Shown piece after piece: positions 33,831-42,348 of a DNA stretch of 64,000 nucleotides. The notes under the pieces are model-generated. The model saw only the letters and a list, made by a program, of their open reading frames with translations, did no database searches and had not been told where the DNA came from. Position 1 is the stretch's first letter, and the number at the start of each line of letters is the position of its first letter. The DNA is from Ciona intestinalis (Eukaryota > Chordata > Ascidiacea > Phlebobranchia > Cionidae): NCBI RefSeq assembly GCF_000224145.3, contig NW_004190444.2:211481-275480 (forward strand), given 5' to 3'. The translations under genes were made by a program, and so were the position numbers.

Positions 33831-33932
33831 CTGAGTAGAAGCAGGTACGGACACATCTTGTGAACTCAAAGTTGGAGAAATTCGGGCAATCTTTACGTCT
33901 TTAGATGTCCCTGGAGCAGATTTTCTCTTCAT
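33831..33932 (-). CDS. Candidate first coding exon of an unrecognised gene
   Basis: From the ATG at 33932 the minus strand reads MKRKSAPGTSKDVKIARISP and continues 14 more codons to CAG|GTGAAT, a good donor, at 33831. The composition (basic start, Ser/Thr/Pro-rich) looks like a real protein N-terminus rather than repeat DNA. It ends in phase 0. The next minus-strand coding exon seen (30097) needs two bases carried over, so the two cannot be joined directly; an intermediate exon would be required. It may be the start of the orphan gene at 28599-30097, or a stray frame. Confidence 0.35.
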
Positions 33933-33954
33933 ACCCTGGTGATAAAGCATTGTG

Positions 33955-34020
33955 TTGTAACGACAGTTGATGTAACACGGGTGTTCTGTTTTATGCACCT
34001 CGTGCCCGCTTCCTAATGAC
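33955..34020 (-). repeat. Single copy of the palindromic repeat family
   Basis: The sequence TAACACGGGTGTTCTGTTTT and its flanks (GCACCTCGTGCCCGCTT) match the 97-bp unit at 39931-40510 in reverse orientation. Confidence 0.8.
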
Positions 34021-35222
34021 ACATACGTCCACTATAGAGCAGGCATGTGCTTGTGTTTTTCTGATAGTTTTAAACAGTATGATAAACATACTTTAAACAG
34101 TATGATTTCTGATAGTTTTAAACAGTATGATAGAAATAGAAAAACCCAATTATTTCAAAAAAATTATACAAAGAATTATACAAAACACAAACACTGTTTG
34201 GCATTTATACTAAAAAACATTACTCTCTGCTGCTTTAGTGTGCGAACGGAAAAAGAGAGAGGGTGGAAAGAAGGGAAAGAGCGAAAGAGAGGGAGGGGGG
34301 TAGTGAAAAGTGTGAGAAAGCGAAAGAGAAGGAACAACTACGATTACACATACCATTAGACCAACAATGTCAGGTCAAATCACTTTACAACCCAAATATA
34401 TTCCAGGCAGCACATTATCTTTATAAAGATCACGTATATACTGTATATCTTATGTTGCCTATACATTATCAAGTTAGACCTCACATTTGTTTGATCGGTA
34501 AATTCCTCGCCGTCCATGTTTTAGCTTCGCTGCTTCGTTCAAAGGTAACCAACGTGATTGTTTATTAAGCGCACTGGTATTGTACAGCAGAACAATCACC
34601 ATGCAGCTAAAATTACCAATGGATACCACTCCCAACGTCTCCTAACAAACGAAACGATAATAAATTACCACAAAACAATAATTGTAATCATTATTAACTT
34701 TCTGTTCTTCAAGTCTTCCACATTATATAAAACACTTGTATCAAAACATAGTATTGACATTGCGAATGCAGTTGAGGTATTTAAAACTAAACGAAATCTA
34801 CTTCCTTGTTGTTTCCAACCGCTGCACCTTCAACAAATATTATAACTTCAGTCTGTGTTCGTCAACCGCTACCGCGCAGTCGGATCTTTCTCTTTGATTC
34901 TCTTTCACCGGGAGTGTATGAACAACAAAGGTGAACAAAGATGAAGGGTGGAGCCATACAGCGGGGCTCAATGGTAACGCGAACTCGCCAACAATGAGCT
35001 TATTTGGCACGTAGCACCCTTTGTATGTCGGGTCCCAGTTCCACGAGTTTAATTTATTACCAATTTCGCGTATGTTGCATTTTACATGGAATCATAATTT
35101 GCACATTTTTTTTATTCGAATATGTGTGTGCTTTGAGAAGTTTTTATTTAATTACAAAATTCGAACCCGGAACAGTTATAAGTTTAGAGATCTGACGTAA
35201 AAGACAGATTTGGAACCGTATC
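34021..35222. other. Unassigned stretch
   Basis: A small local repeat (AGTTTTAAACAGTATGAT) occurs at 34067-34135, and a purine-rich stretch (GAAAGAGAGGGAGGGGGG) lies near 34270-34330. Open frames up to 104 codons show no recognisable motif. No gene is supported. Confidence 0.4.
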
Positions 35223-35282
35223 GTCTCTGTCGCGCAATGGATTAGCGCGCTGGACTTCTAATCCAGAGGTTCCGGTTTCGAG
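35223..35282 (+). tRNA. tRNA-Arg (anticodon TCT), 3' end lost in a gap
   Basis: A tRNA body is readable up to the gap. The acceptor strand is GTCTCTG (35223-35229). The D arm has GCGC paired with GCGC around AATGGATTA. The anticodon stem CTGGA pairs with TCCAG around the loop CTTCTAA, giving anticodon TCT, which reads AGA (arginine). The T arm begins CCGGT-TTCGAG. This closely resembles animal Arg-TCT tRNAs and has no intron. The last part of the T arm and the 3' acceptor strand fall in the N run, so acceptor pairing cannot be checked. A SINE head is less likely because the arms pair well. Confidence 0.85.
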
Positions 35283-35458
35283 NNNNNNNNNNNNNNNNNN
35301 NNNNNNNNNNNNNNNNNNNNNNNNNNNNNNNNNNNNNNNNNNNNNNNNNNNNNNNNNNNNNNNNNNNNNNNNNNNNNNNNNNNNNNNNNNNNNNNNNNNN
35401 NNNNNNNNNNNNNNNNNNNNNNNNNNNNNNNNNNNNNNNNNNNNNNNNNNNNNNNNNN
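35283..35458. other. Assembly gap (176 N)
   Basis: The N run begins inside the tRNA gene. Collapse of tandem tRNA copies is one possible reason for a break here. Confidence 0.99.
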
Positions 35459-36152
35459 GAACATATAAGGTAGAAAGATAATAATGTAACATGTTATTCA
35501 TGCTAATTGTATACAGGCGTGTAACATTGCAGTTGCATGCCAGGGGAGGAAAACTGCATGTTTGAATAAAAATATTGGTGTATAGTTTTGGGGGATATTT
35601 AGTTTGCGGCAGTTTAACACTATACGCAGGCGTTATAGGAAATGTAATTTAATTGTAGAACGAGAAATACCAACAGTCACTAAGCATATAAAGTTTTGTA
35701 GTAAATGGTGGCAGTTATAGTTACCGTATATAGTTTTGAACGCCCACCCCAACGAAAAACAACGTTATATAATCTAAATGCCCCATAACGGTACTACTAT
35801 ATTACAATGAACGCTATTAAGTCATTAGAACTCGGTCTAATCATTATTATGCTTAGCCCGCACGCAGAAAGGATCTCTGACGCGTTTTCCGGTTTCGCCA
35901 TATACTAGAAGAGGTGTCGGTTTATAAATACGAGTGGGTTGTATCAGCCACAGGTAAATAATGCGTCCGTATATAGAGTTACAAAGTTTCAAGCTATTGT
36001 TATGGAGAAAGTTAGAAGCATTAAGCCGGAGATTCTACATATGATTCCGGTTAAAAAGTTTGGTAGAGAATTGTTTTTTTGTTTTTTTTTCCGGAAATTT
36101 ATAAATAGGCAGTAACGTAATACAAACATGAGTTTTTTTTTATTTCATGCAG
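35459..36152. other. Unassigned stretch
   Basis: No convincing exon or repeat was recognised on either strand. Confidence 0.4.
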
Positions 36153-36350
36153 TAGAGTGGGGGAAGACGGGACACCTTTTTACTCTATTTTCACGTACTA
36201 TTTAGTAGTAAACAAAGAAAATTCAAAAATTATTACAAAATCGTATTTCACGACCGCCAGACCATTAATGGTAACTTGTTTAAAAACACGGTCAGGATAT
36301 TTAGACATTATGTGCCAAAGGTGTCCCATCTTCCCCCACCCTCTTATAGA
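36153..36350. mobile_element. MITE with about 27-bp terminal inverted repeats
   Basis: The left end AGAGTGGGGGAAGACGGGAC and on is mirrored at the right end by AGGTGTCCCATCTTCCCCCA, with a couple of mismatches. The roughly 200-bp length, lack of coding content and TA-rich flanks fit a miniature inverted-repeat element. Similar ends occur at 37161-37185 (running into a gap) and at about 7480-7510. Confidence 0.8.
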
Positions 36351-37228
36351 ATATGATATAGCATTTGACGTGATTAGCATCTGGTCAATAAACTCAATCA
36401 TGCATGATAACAATGCACTTCGATATAGACGAAGTATTTAAATCATTCTTATTCGTGACTGACGCAATGCGATGACGCATGTCCCCGTTTAAACAGGTAC
36501 GCCTTGTTTTCCCAACACGTTTCTTTAATAGCATAACCAATACAACTTATTAATTGTAATTTTTGTATTAAATATCTGTTTCTTTAGTATAGTATGTAAA
36601 TTGTAGCATTTCGCCAAAATGTTGTTTTTATGAGAGCTGTTAATCATATTCGTCGGTCACAATACGCATAGAAACAGTTTACGTTTTCTAAATGTTATGA
36701 ATCAAAGGACATTATATAACCTTTTTACTCTAGATTTTAAAATGACTAACATAATATGTGCCTACTTTCAACATGCGTCATTACTGTAGATTAGAACAAT
36801 ATAGAACAATAGCCTTGGCGTAAAAGGGTTTTACCATAAAATAGGTCATTTGTTACGTTGTGTGTATAACACGTATATTTGGTATAAGAGGCAAACATGC
36901 GTGGTGCAGACAAGGTTAGGTTATAGGAGATTTTACAAGTTATTAAAACCAAGCTTTTTATAACTTCGATTACAATAGAAAGTTTATATTTGATTACTTT
37001 AGCGAAAAGAAGGAAATTAGCAGCAAAACGACAGTCGTTAAGACACGCCACGAAAAAAAAAAACTTAAAGTGTTAAACAAATTTGTTGTTAAACTTATAA
37101 CACACGGTGACTTAACGACGTTGTATAAATTAGTTTAGATATATTTATTTATGGTTTAGTAGGATGGGGTAAGATGGAACATGTTTTGATGCTCTTTACA
37201 GAATTATATAACCGCAGTCCCGCGGCTC
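36351..37228. other. Unassigned stretch with repeat traces
   Basis: A short interspersed motif (AAGGAAATTAGCAGCAAAAC) lies near 37010-37045 and recurs in diverged form at 43797, 52830 and 61310. From 37161 a second MITE end (GGATGGGGTAAGATGGAACA) runs into the gap. No exon is recognised. Confidence 0.45.
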
Positions 37229-37728
37229 NNNNNNNNNNNNNNNNNNNNNNNNNNNNNNNNNNNNNNNNNNNNNNNNNNNNNNNNNNNNNNNNNNNNNNNN
37301 NNNNNNNNNNNNNNNNNNNNNNNNNNNNNNNNNNNNNNNNNNNNNNNNNNNNNNNNNNNNNNNNNNNNNNNNNNNNNNNNNNNNNNNNNNNNNNNNNNNN
37401 NNNNNNNNNNNNNNNNNNNNNNNNNNNNNNNNNNNNNNNNNNNNNNNNNNNNNNNNNNNNNNNNNNNNNNNNNNNNNNNNNNNNNNNNNNNNNNNNNNNN
37501 NNNNNNNNNNNNNNNNNNNNNNNNNNNNNNNNNNNNNNNNNNNNNNNNNNNNNNNNNNNNNNNNNNNNNNNNNNNNNNNNNNNNNNNNNNNNNNNNNNNN
37601 NNNNNNNNNNNNNNNNNNNNNNNNNNNNNNNNNNNNNNNNNNNNNNNNNNNNNNNNNNNNNNNNNNNNNNNNNNNNNNNNNNNNNNNNNNNNNNNNNNNN
37701 NNNNNNNNNNNNNNNNNNNNNNNNNNNN
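37229..37728. other. Assembly gap (500 N)
   Basis: An exactly 500-base N run of presumably arbitrary length. A MITE end lies on its left and a SINE on its right. Confidence 0.99.
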
Positions 37729-37731
37729 CGT

Positions 37732-37844
37732 TAAGTGTCTTGCCCAAGGACACATACGCCCACAATGGTAGTAGCGACGAGCCTTGAACCCATTACCTAA
37801 TGGTTACAGGCAGGCGCGCTAACCACTACACCACGGCGCCGGAC
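37732..37844 (-). repeat. tRNA-derived SINE
   Basis: On the minus strand it starts TCCGGCGCCGTGGTGTAGTG, with a box A like GTGTAGTGGTTAGCG, then GGGTTCAAGGC like box B, then a shared tail (CCATTGTGGGCGTATGTGTC, TTGGGCAAGACACTTAACG). This is the tRNA-like head and body of a SINE family that recurs throughout the window; Ciona is known to have tRNA-related SINEs (Cics-type). Confidence 0.85.
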
Positions 37845-38104
37845 AAGCGTGTTGTAATGACTGGCGTTTTACTGTTAATTTTTATTTCTTCGCCTTTTGC
37901 TTATTATTATAAGCAAATGAAGGCGAAAAGAATAAAAGTTAAACTATTGGCAAAGAGACGGAATTTAAAGCAAAACGTCGTTGCTTTTTAACCTACAGTT
38001 TGTCTATACATTTTTACAGTAGCGTGTTTTTAATAATTGTTTTAATTCATATTAATCGCTATAGTATTCGAAGAGGTAAACAAAAAGTGATCATAATTAT
38101 TAAA

Positions 38105-38212
38105 TACGCCCAAGCACACATACGCCAACAATGGTAGCAGCGACTAGCCTCAGTCTTGTATCACCTCTGTCATAGAAGCGCGTGCTCTAACCACAAAGCC
38201 ATGGCGCTGGCC
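38105..38212 (-). repeat. tRNA-derived SINE, diverged copy
   Basis: The sequence CACACATACGCCAACAATGG to AAGCCATGGCGCTGG matches the SINE at 37732 with more differences. Both lie upstream of TUSC2. Confidence 0.75.
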
Positions 38213-38606
38213 CGACACCTTACGGGCACAAAATAATATAATACTACAACAGTTGCAATAGAGTGAATAGACGATACGCATTTTTTAGTCATTTGCAAAA
38301 AAATAAAAAGACAATATAAAATTAACGCTACATTCAAACATTTTGTATAACGCTACATTAGCTCAAACATTTTGTATATTATTTGCACAACACTTTAGGT
38401 AAGGTTTGTGCAATAAACTCCCCTTTTAAACTAACTTACCCCGTGTTAGCAACATCACTCATCAACAACATTACGCAACTAACTGGGGAATATTCTTTTA
38501 TAAAACCCCCTTTTGCTTAACAGGGATTTTACATTTTTGCTCAAAAAGTTGAGTTTTTTAAAAATATTTCAGCCGTATTACAACTTTGAGATTAATTCTT
38601 ATAACA
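38213..38606. other. 5' flank of TUSC2
   Basis: AT-rich DNA with a short duplication (AACGCTACATT...AAACATTTTGTATA at about 38323-38380). A possible splice acceptor (AAATATTTCAG near 38570) precedes the TUSC2 start and could receive a 5' UTR exon or spliced leader. Confidence 0.4.
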
Positions 38607-39573
38607 ATGGGCTCCCAGGCTGCAAAACTGGCACGAAAAAGTTACGACTACGTGAGCGGGAACGACCAAACCAATCCTGAAAATCCAACTCTTTAAAAGC
38701 TTCAGGATTTGCATTAAAAGGAACCCGGTTCGTTTTTACCAGAAGCAGGTAGTTTTGTAAATATTCAAAAACGAATTTCATACGTTTTATATTAAAATTG
38801 CTATTTTTTATTACTTTGCTTATATACAAATATAAAGCTTTAAATACCTGGTTTTAAACAGATATATTAAAACTAACTCTCATGGCATTTACTTTTGTAC
38901 TGCTCCAACATTATAAACACCAGTACCAAATCAATTTATATATTGATTTTTTTTCGAAATAAATAAACTTTAAACTTTCCCAAGTTCCGAATACTTCGAC
39001 GAGGATGGTCACCTCGCTCATGAGTTTTATCGAGAATCGAACGTTAAATCAAAGAAAGGGAAATACACTCTCAAGCGAATCACCAAAGGTTTATACAAAC
39101 AGGTGAATATAATGTAAAATTTTCAAATAATTATTTAAATGGGTGAATGAAATGATTAAACAGGTAAACCAAAATTTTATATGGGTAAATAAAATTTTTT
39201 TTTGACAGTGGTTACTTTACTGACCTTTTAATTTATACAAGCAATTGAATTTCCAGTTCAGAGCATTTGCATCTGAACAGTCTTGGGTTCAAGACTCATC
39301 GCTGCCACAATTGTGGCCGTATGTGTCCTTGGGCAAGACATTGTCCTCCATATGTAATAAAATAAAATAACATCTCGTCCTAGAGTTGCCGCGCCCTGCA
39401 AGATAAATGAAGTTAAAATTATAAGGTTAAAAAAATAAATCGACTTTATGTTTACATTTTTCTACTTACAACTTTTCAACTTTATAAATAATTAGAATGT
39501 TATGCAGGGAAAAGTAAAATTGGAAATCCCCCGTCTCAATTGCGAATTCCCCGTTGTTATATACGAAGGTTGA
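38607..39573 (+). CDS. TUSC2: TUSC2 (FUS1) tumour suppressor candidate homologue
   Basis: Three exons: 38607-38748, 38985-39102 and 39508-39573 (stop). The protein starts MG, as in the N-myristoylated vertebrate TUSC2. Exon 1 ends in GTRFVFTRS and exon 2 reads EYFDEDGHLAHEFYRES, against human FVFTRRGSMFYDEDGDLAHEFYEE. Exon 3 reads GKVKLEIPRLNCEFPVVIYE, against human GIVKLDHPRIHVDFPVILYEV. The length, about 108 residues, matches the human 110. TUSC2 is a small, mostly mitochondrial protein linked to calcium handling and immune-cell function. Phases agree at both introns. Within exon 1, however, the frame from the ATG and the frame of the conserved end differ by one base, around CAACTCTTTAAAAGC. 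A base missing from the assembly in that homopolymer region is the simplest explanation; a real lesion or an extra small intron are alternatives. Intron 2 holds a SINE (39255-39355). Confidence 0.82.
39255..39355 (+). repeat. tRNA-derived SINE in TUSC2 intron 2
   Basis: GGGTTCAAGACTC resembles box B, and GTATGTGTCCTTGGGCAAGAC is the family body. It is diverged. Confidence 0.7.
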
Positions 39574-39869
39574 CCTCTGCGTGACCTCCACTTGGATAGT
39601 GATGTCATAATAGTCATTGATGTTGGTTGTGAGGTCAGAATGATGAAACAATCGTGACAATTGAAAAACTATTGTATTATAATTATGTTGTCACTGTGAA
39701 GTCATTGTTGTTTATGAATACATTAATCGAAGGGCATTGTCGTTACCATTAAAGTAAATACCATACTAATATTTTGTTACTTCTGCTACCTTAATGTGAT
39801 AAGTTTTTGGCACCTCTGGTATATAAATGTTAACTATATATCAACGTTTCGTCTGCCCATGAAAACTAT

Positions 39870-40510
39870 GCTTGCCGCTGCTACCATTGTTGGGATATGT
39901 GTCCTTAGGCACTTAACGACAAATTACCAACTTGTAAGCGGGCACGAGGTGTATGAAACAAAACACCCGTGTTATAACGATTGACGTTCCCCGCCATGTG
40001 AGGATAAATAAGTTGCATACGTGGTAACTCGTAAGCGGGCACGAGGTGTATGAAACAGAACACCCGTGTTATAACAACTATCGTTGCCCTGCCATGCGAG
40101 AATAAATAAGTTGCATACGTGGTAACTCGTAAGCGGGCACGAGGTGTATGAAACAGAACACCCGTGTTATAACTACTGTTGTTGCCCCGCCATGCGAGGA
40201 TAAATAAGTTGCATACGTGGACTTGTAAGCGGGCACGAGGTGTATGAAACAGAACACCCGTGTTATAACTACTGTTGTTGCCCCGCCATGCGTGGATAAA
40301 TAAGTTACATACGTGGTAACTCCTAAGCTGGCACGAGGTGTATGAAACAGAACACCCGTGTTATAACGACTGTCGTTGCCCCGCCATGCAAGGATAAATA
40401 AGTTACATACGTGGTAACTTGTAAGCGAGTACGAGGTGTATGAAACATAACACCCGTGTTATAACGACTGCCTTACCCGCCATGTGAGGATAAATAAGTT
40501 ACGTTCATTC
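39870..40510 (+). repeat. 97-bp satellite array, six units, with SINE tail at its left
   Basis: Units begin with GTAAGCGGGCACGAGGTGTA at 39934, 40031, 40129, 40225, 40323 and 40421 (spacing 96-98 bp). Each has GAACACCCGTGTTATAACGA and GCGAGGATAAATAAGTT. GTTATAAC is a perfect 8-bp palindrome. The array is joined on the left to a SINE-like body (CCATTGTTGGGATATGTGTC). Single copies of the same unit are scattered across the window. Confidence 0.93.
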
Positions 40511-40695
40511 ATGAAAGTATAAATTATATTTATTCACACATTTAATACCACAATGCAGGATATGCAGCATTTAGCTACATAAACGTATTTAGTTAAGTTG
40601 CTTTGGGAAAACCAGGGCAGTAAAGTTACTGTGATAGATGCACAACACTTCAATAACTTTGGTTCAACTTTCTGCCTTTATATTGAAAGATTAAT

Positions 40696-40901
40696 GAATA
40701 TCAAGGTTACAATTATCGAGTATAGACTCATTATAATATAGCAGATGTTTCACCAAGTCTACTCAGTCTTCTACAAGCACTGATGATGCCAACAGTTTTT
40801 TATAACTCAAGTAAATGTATAACATAAAGCTCGAGTAGACTTGGTGAAACATCTGCTACAGTATAATGTGTCTATACTTAATAATTGTAACCTTGATATT
40901 C
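40696..40901. repeat. Near-perfect 69-bp inverted repeat with 68-bp spacer
   Basis: The left arm (40696-40764, GAATATCAAGGTTACAATTA and on) is mirrored by the right arm (40833-40901, ending TAATTGTAACCTTGATATTC) with few mismatches. Transcribed, it would form a long hairpin. It has no coding content, and no target duplication was obvious. It is either a foldback-type MITE or an isolated hairpin. Confidence 0.88.
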
Positions 40902-41399
40902 ATAAATAGGATTTTGCAATAATGAATATTTCGTGCATAGATTGGTCAACCAATCAAAATCCATGATGATGTCATCAAAAAAATGATGAAAAAATTGCCA
41001 ACACAAAATAATAATTTCACTACAGAACTCGTAAAAAATTAGTTTGAAAAAAAGAAATGTTTTGATCGGACAATTACTTTGCCACTGACTTAGTTTATCG
41101 AAAACTAAGTGAGCTTCATAACAACTGCAAAAAATTCAAAAACATTATATTTCTATGTTTTGCTCTTATGTTAATAACGAACTGCATTGTGGGAAAGATG
41201 ATAATGGGCATTGTTGTTTGATTATGATGAAACAATGGGTTCACAAAACAGATTGTGACACACAAACTAATTCCATTGTTTTTAACACAGTTTGATGAAA
41301 CAGGTAAAATAACCATTTAAAAATAAGCTGAAGGACTGTATCCAGGTTTTCCTATGTTTACTATATTATGTATTTCTAATGGAAATATGACCCTGCATG
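40902..41399. other. Unassigned stretch
   Basis: AT-rich DNA between the hairpin and the next foldback repeat. No exon is recognised. Confidence 0.4.
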
Positions 41400-41665
41400 T
41401 GGTGTTTATATAAGCTAAGTTGTATTTGGCCGACACTTGAGTGTTTTTTACAGGAAGTTTTACATGGTGTCAAAAAACAATAACCTTGAATTGGTTGCAC
41501 CTTTCACAGCTGTTTATGTAAGTTAAGTTAAAATTTTGTTTTGTTGACATTCTAAAACTAGTGCAAAAATACTGAAGTGTCGGTCAAATAAAACTTAACT
41601 TATATAAACACATGTGAAAAGTGGTGCAACCAATTCAAGGTTATTGTTTTGTTGACACTTCGTGA
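41400..41665. mobile_element. Foldback element
   Basis: The left arm ACAATAACCTTGAATTGGTTG with GTTTATGTAAGTTAAGTT is mirrored by AACTTAACTTATATAAACAC and CAACCAATTCAAGGTTATTG. Outer segments (GACACTTGAGTG and CTGAAGTGTCGGTC) also mirror each other. Related pieces occur at 47400-47610 (ATXN7 intron), 59795-59830 and 60715-60845 (CDK20 introns). Confidence 0.8.
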
Positions 41666-42045
41666 AACTGCCTGTTGAAAAAATATGAAACACCACGATT
41701 TATTTTAATATTTCATTAACATCTAAAATTTTTTTTCGAAAATAAAACAAAAATTCTAATATTTTTTAAAGATAGATTCTAATATATGTGGATAGCATGA
41801 ATGACAGCTTAGGAAACCTGGATACAGCTTGTAACAGAAGTGCTTTATAAAATGATTCTGAAGGCCAGGCTATGAAGAAATTACTCGGAAACCTGTTTTT
41901 GATTAAAAAAATAATATTTTGCACAAATAGTTTTGAGCACCCATGTTGGTTGGTGAAGTACCACTGTGTGCGTTGTAGTGCAAAGCGGAACACAGTTGGT
42001 AAGAAAGACAGAACAATAAAATATGATCTCTGTGAGTTAGGGGCC

Positions 42046-42327
42046 CATAGGCGCCGAACCTGGGGTGGCAGGGTGGGCAGGTCAACCCTGGAATTTTGAA
42101 TTTATTATTAAACATAAGAATTTACAGGATTAAGCGTCTAACTATCCTTGCCTCTCCTGTGTCATGGATGTTTTAAACTGGGGTGGCAGGGTAGACAAGC
42201 AACCCTGGATTTTTTTGCACATTATTAATCAGTAAACATTACAACCAACTTTGTTTTTATAAACCATAGAATTGAGGCATCCAACCACCCCTGCCTCCCC
42301 TGCATTTATAAAAGCTCGGCGCCTATG
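42046..42327. mobile_element. MITE with 12-bp perfect ends
   Basis: The ends are perfect inverted repeats, CATAGGCGCCGA (42046-42057) and TCGGCGCCTATG (42316-42327). The interior has GGGTGGCAGGGTGGGCAGG on one side and a partly repeated version near 42180. Related copies start at 47218 and 60617. It ends only 21 bp past the ATXN7 stop codon, so it probably lies in that gene's 3' UTR. Confidence 0.85.
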
Positions 42328-42348
42328 GTTCAAATATGTTATCCATGG

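Noticed and set aside
37174-37765. Long open frames of 180-190 codons on both strands
   Set aside because: They consist almost wholly of N bases in the 500-N gap.
38599-38829. 76-codon minus-strand frame with an RSRSRS stretch
   Set aside because: It lies antisense to TUSC2 exon 1, whose plus-strand reading matches a known family.
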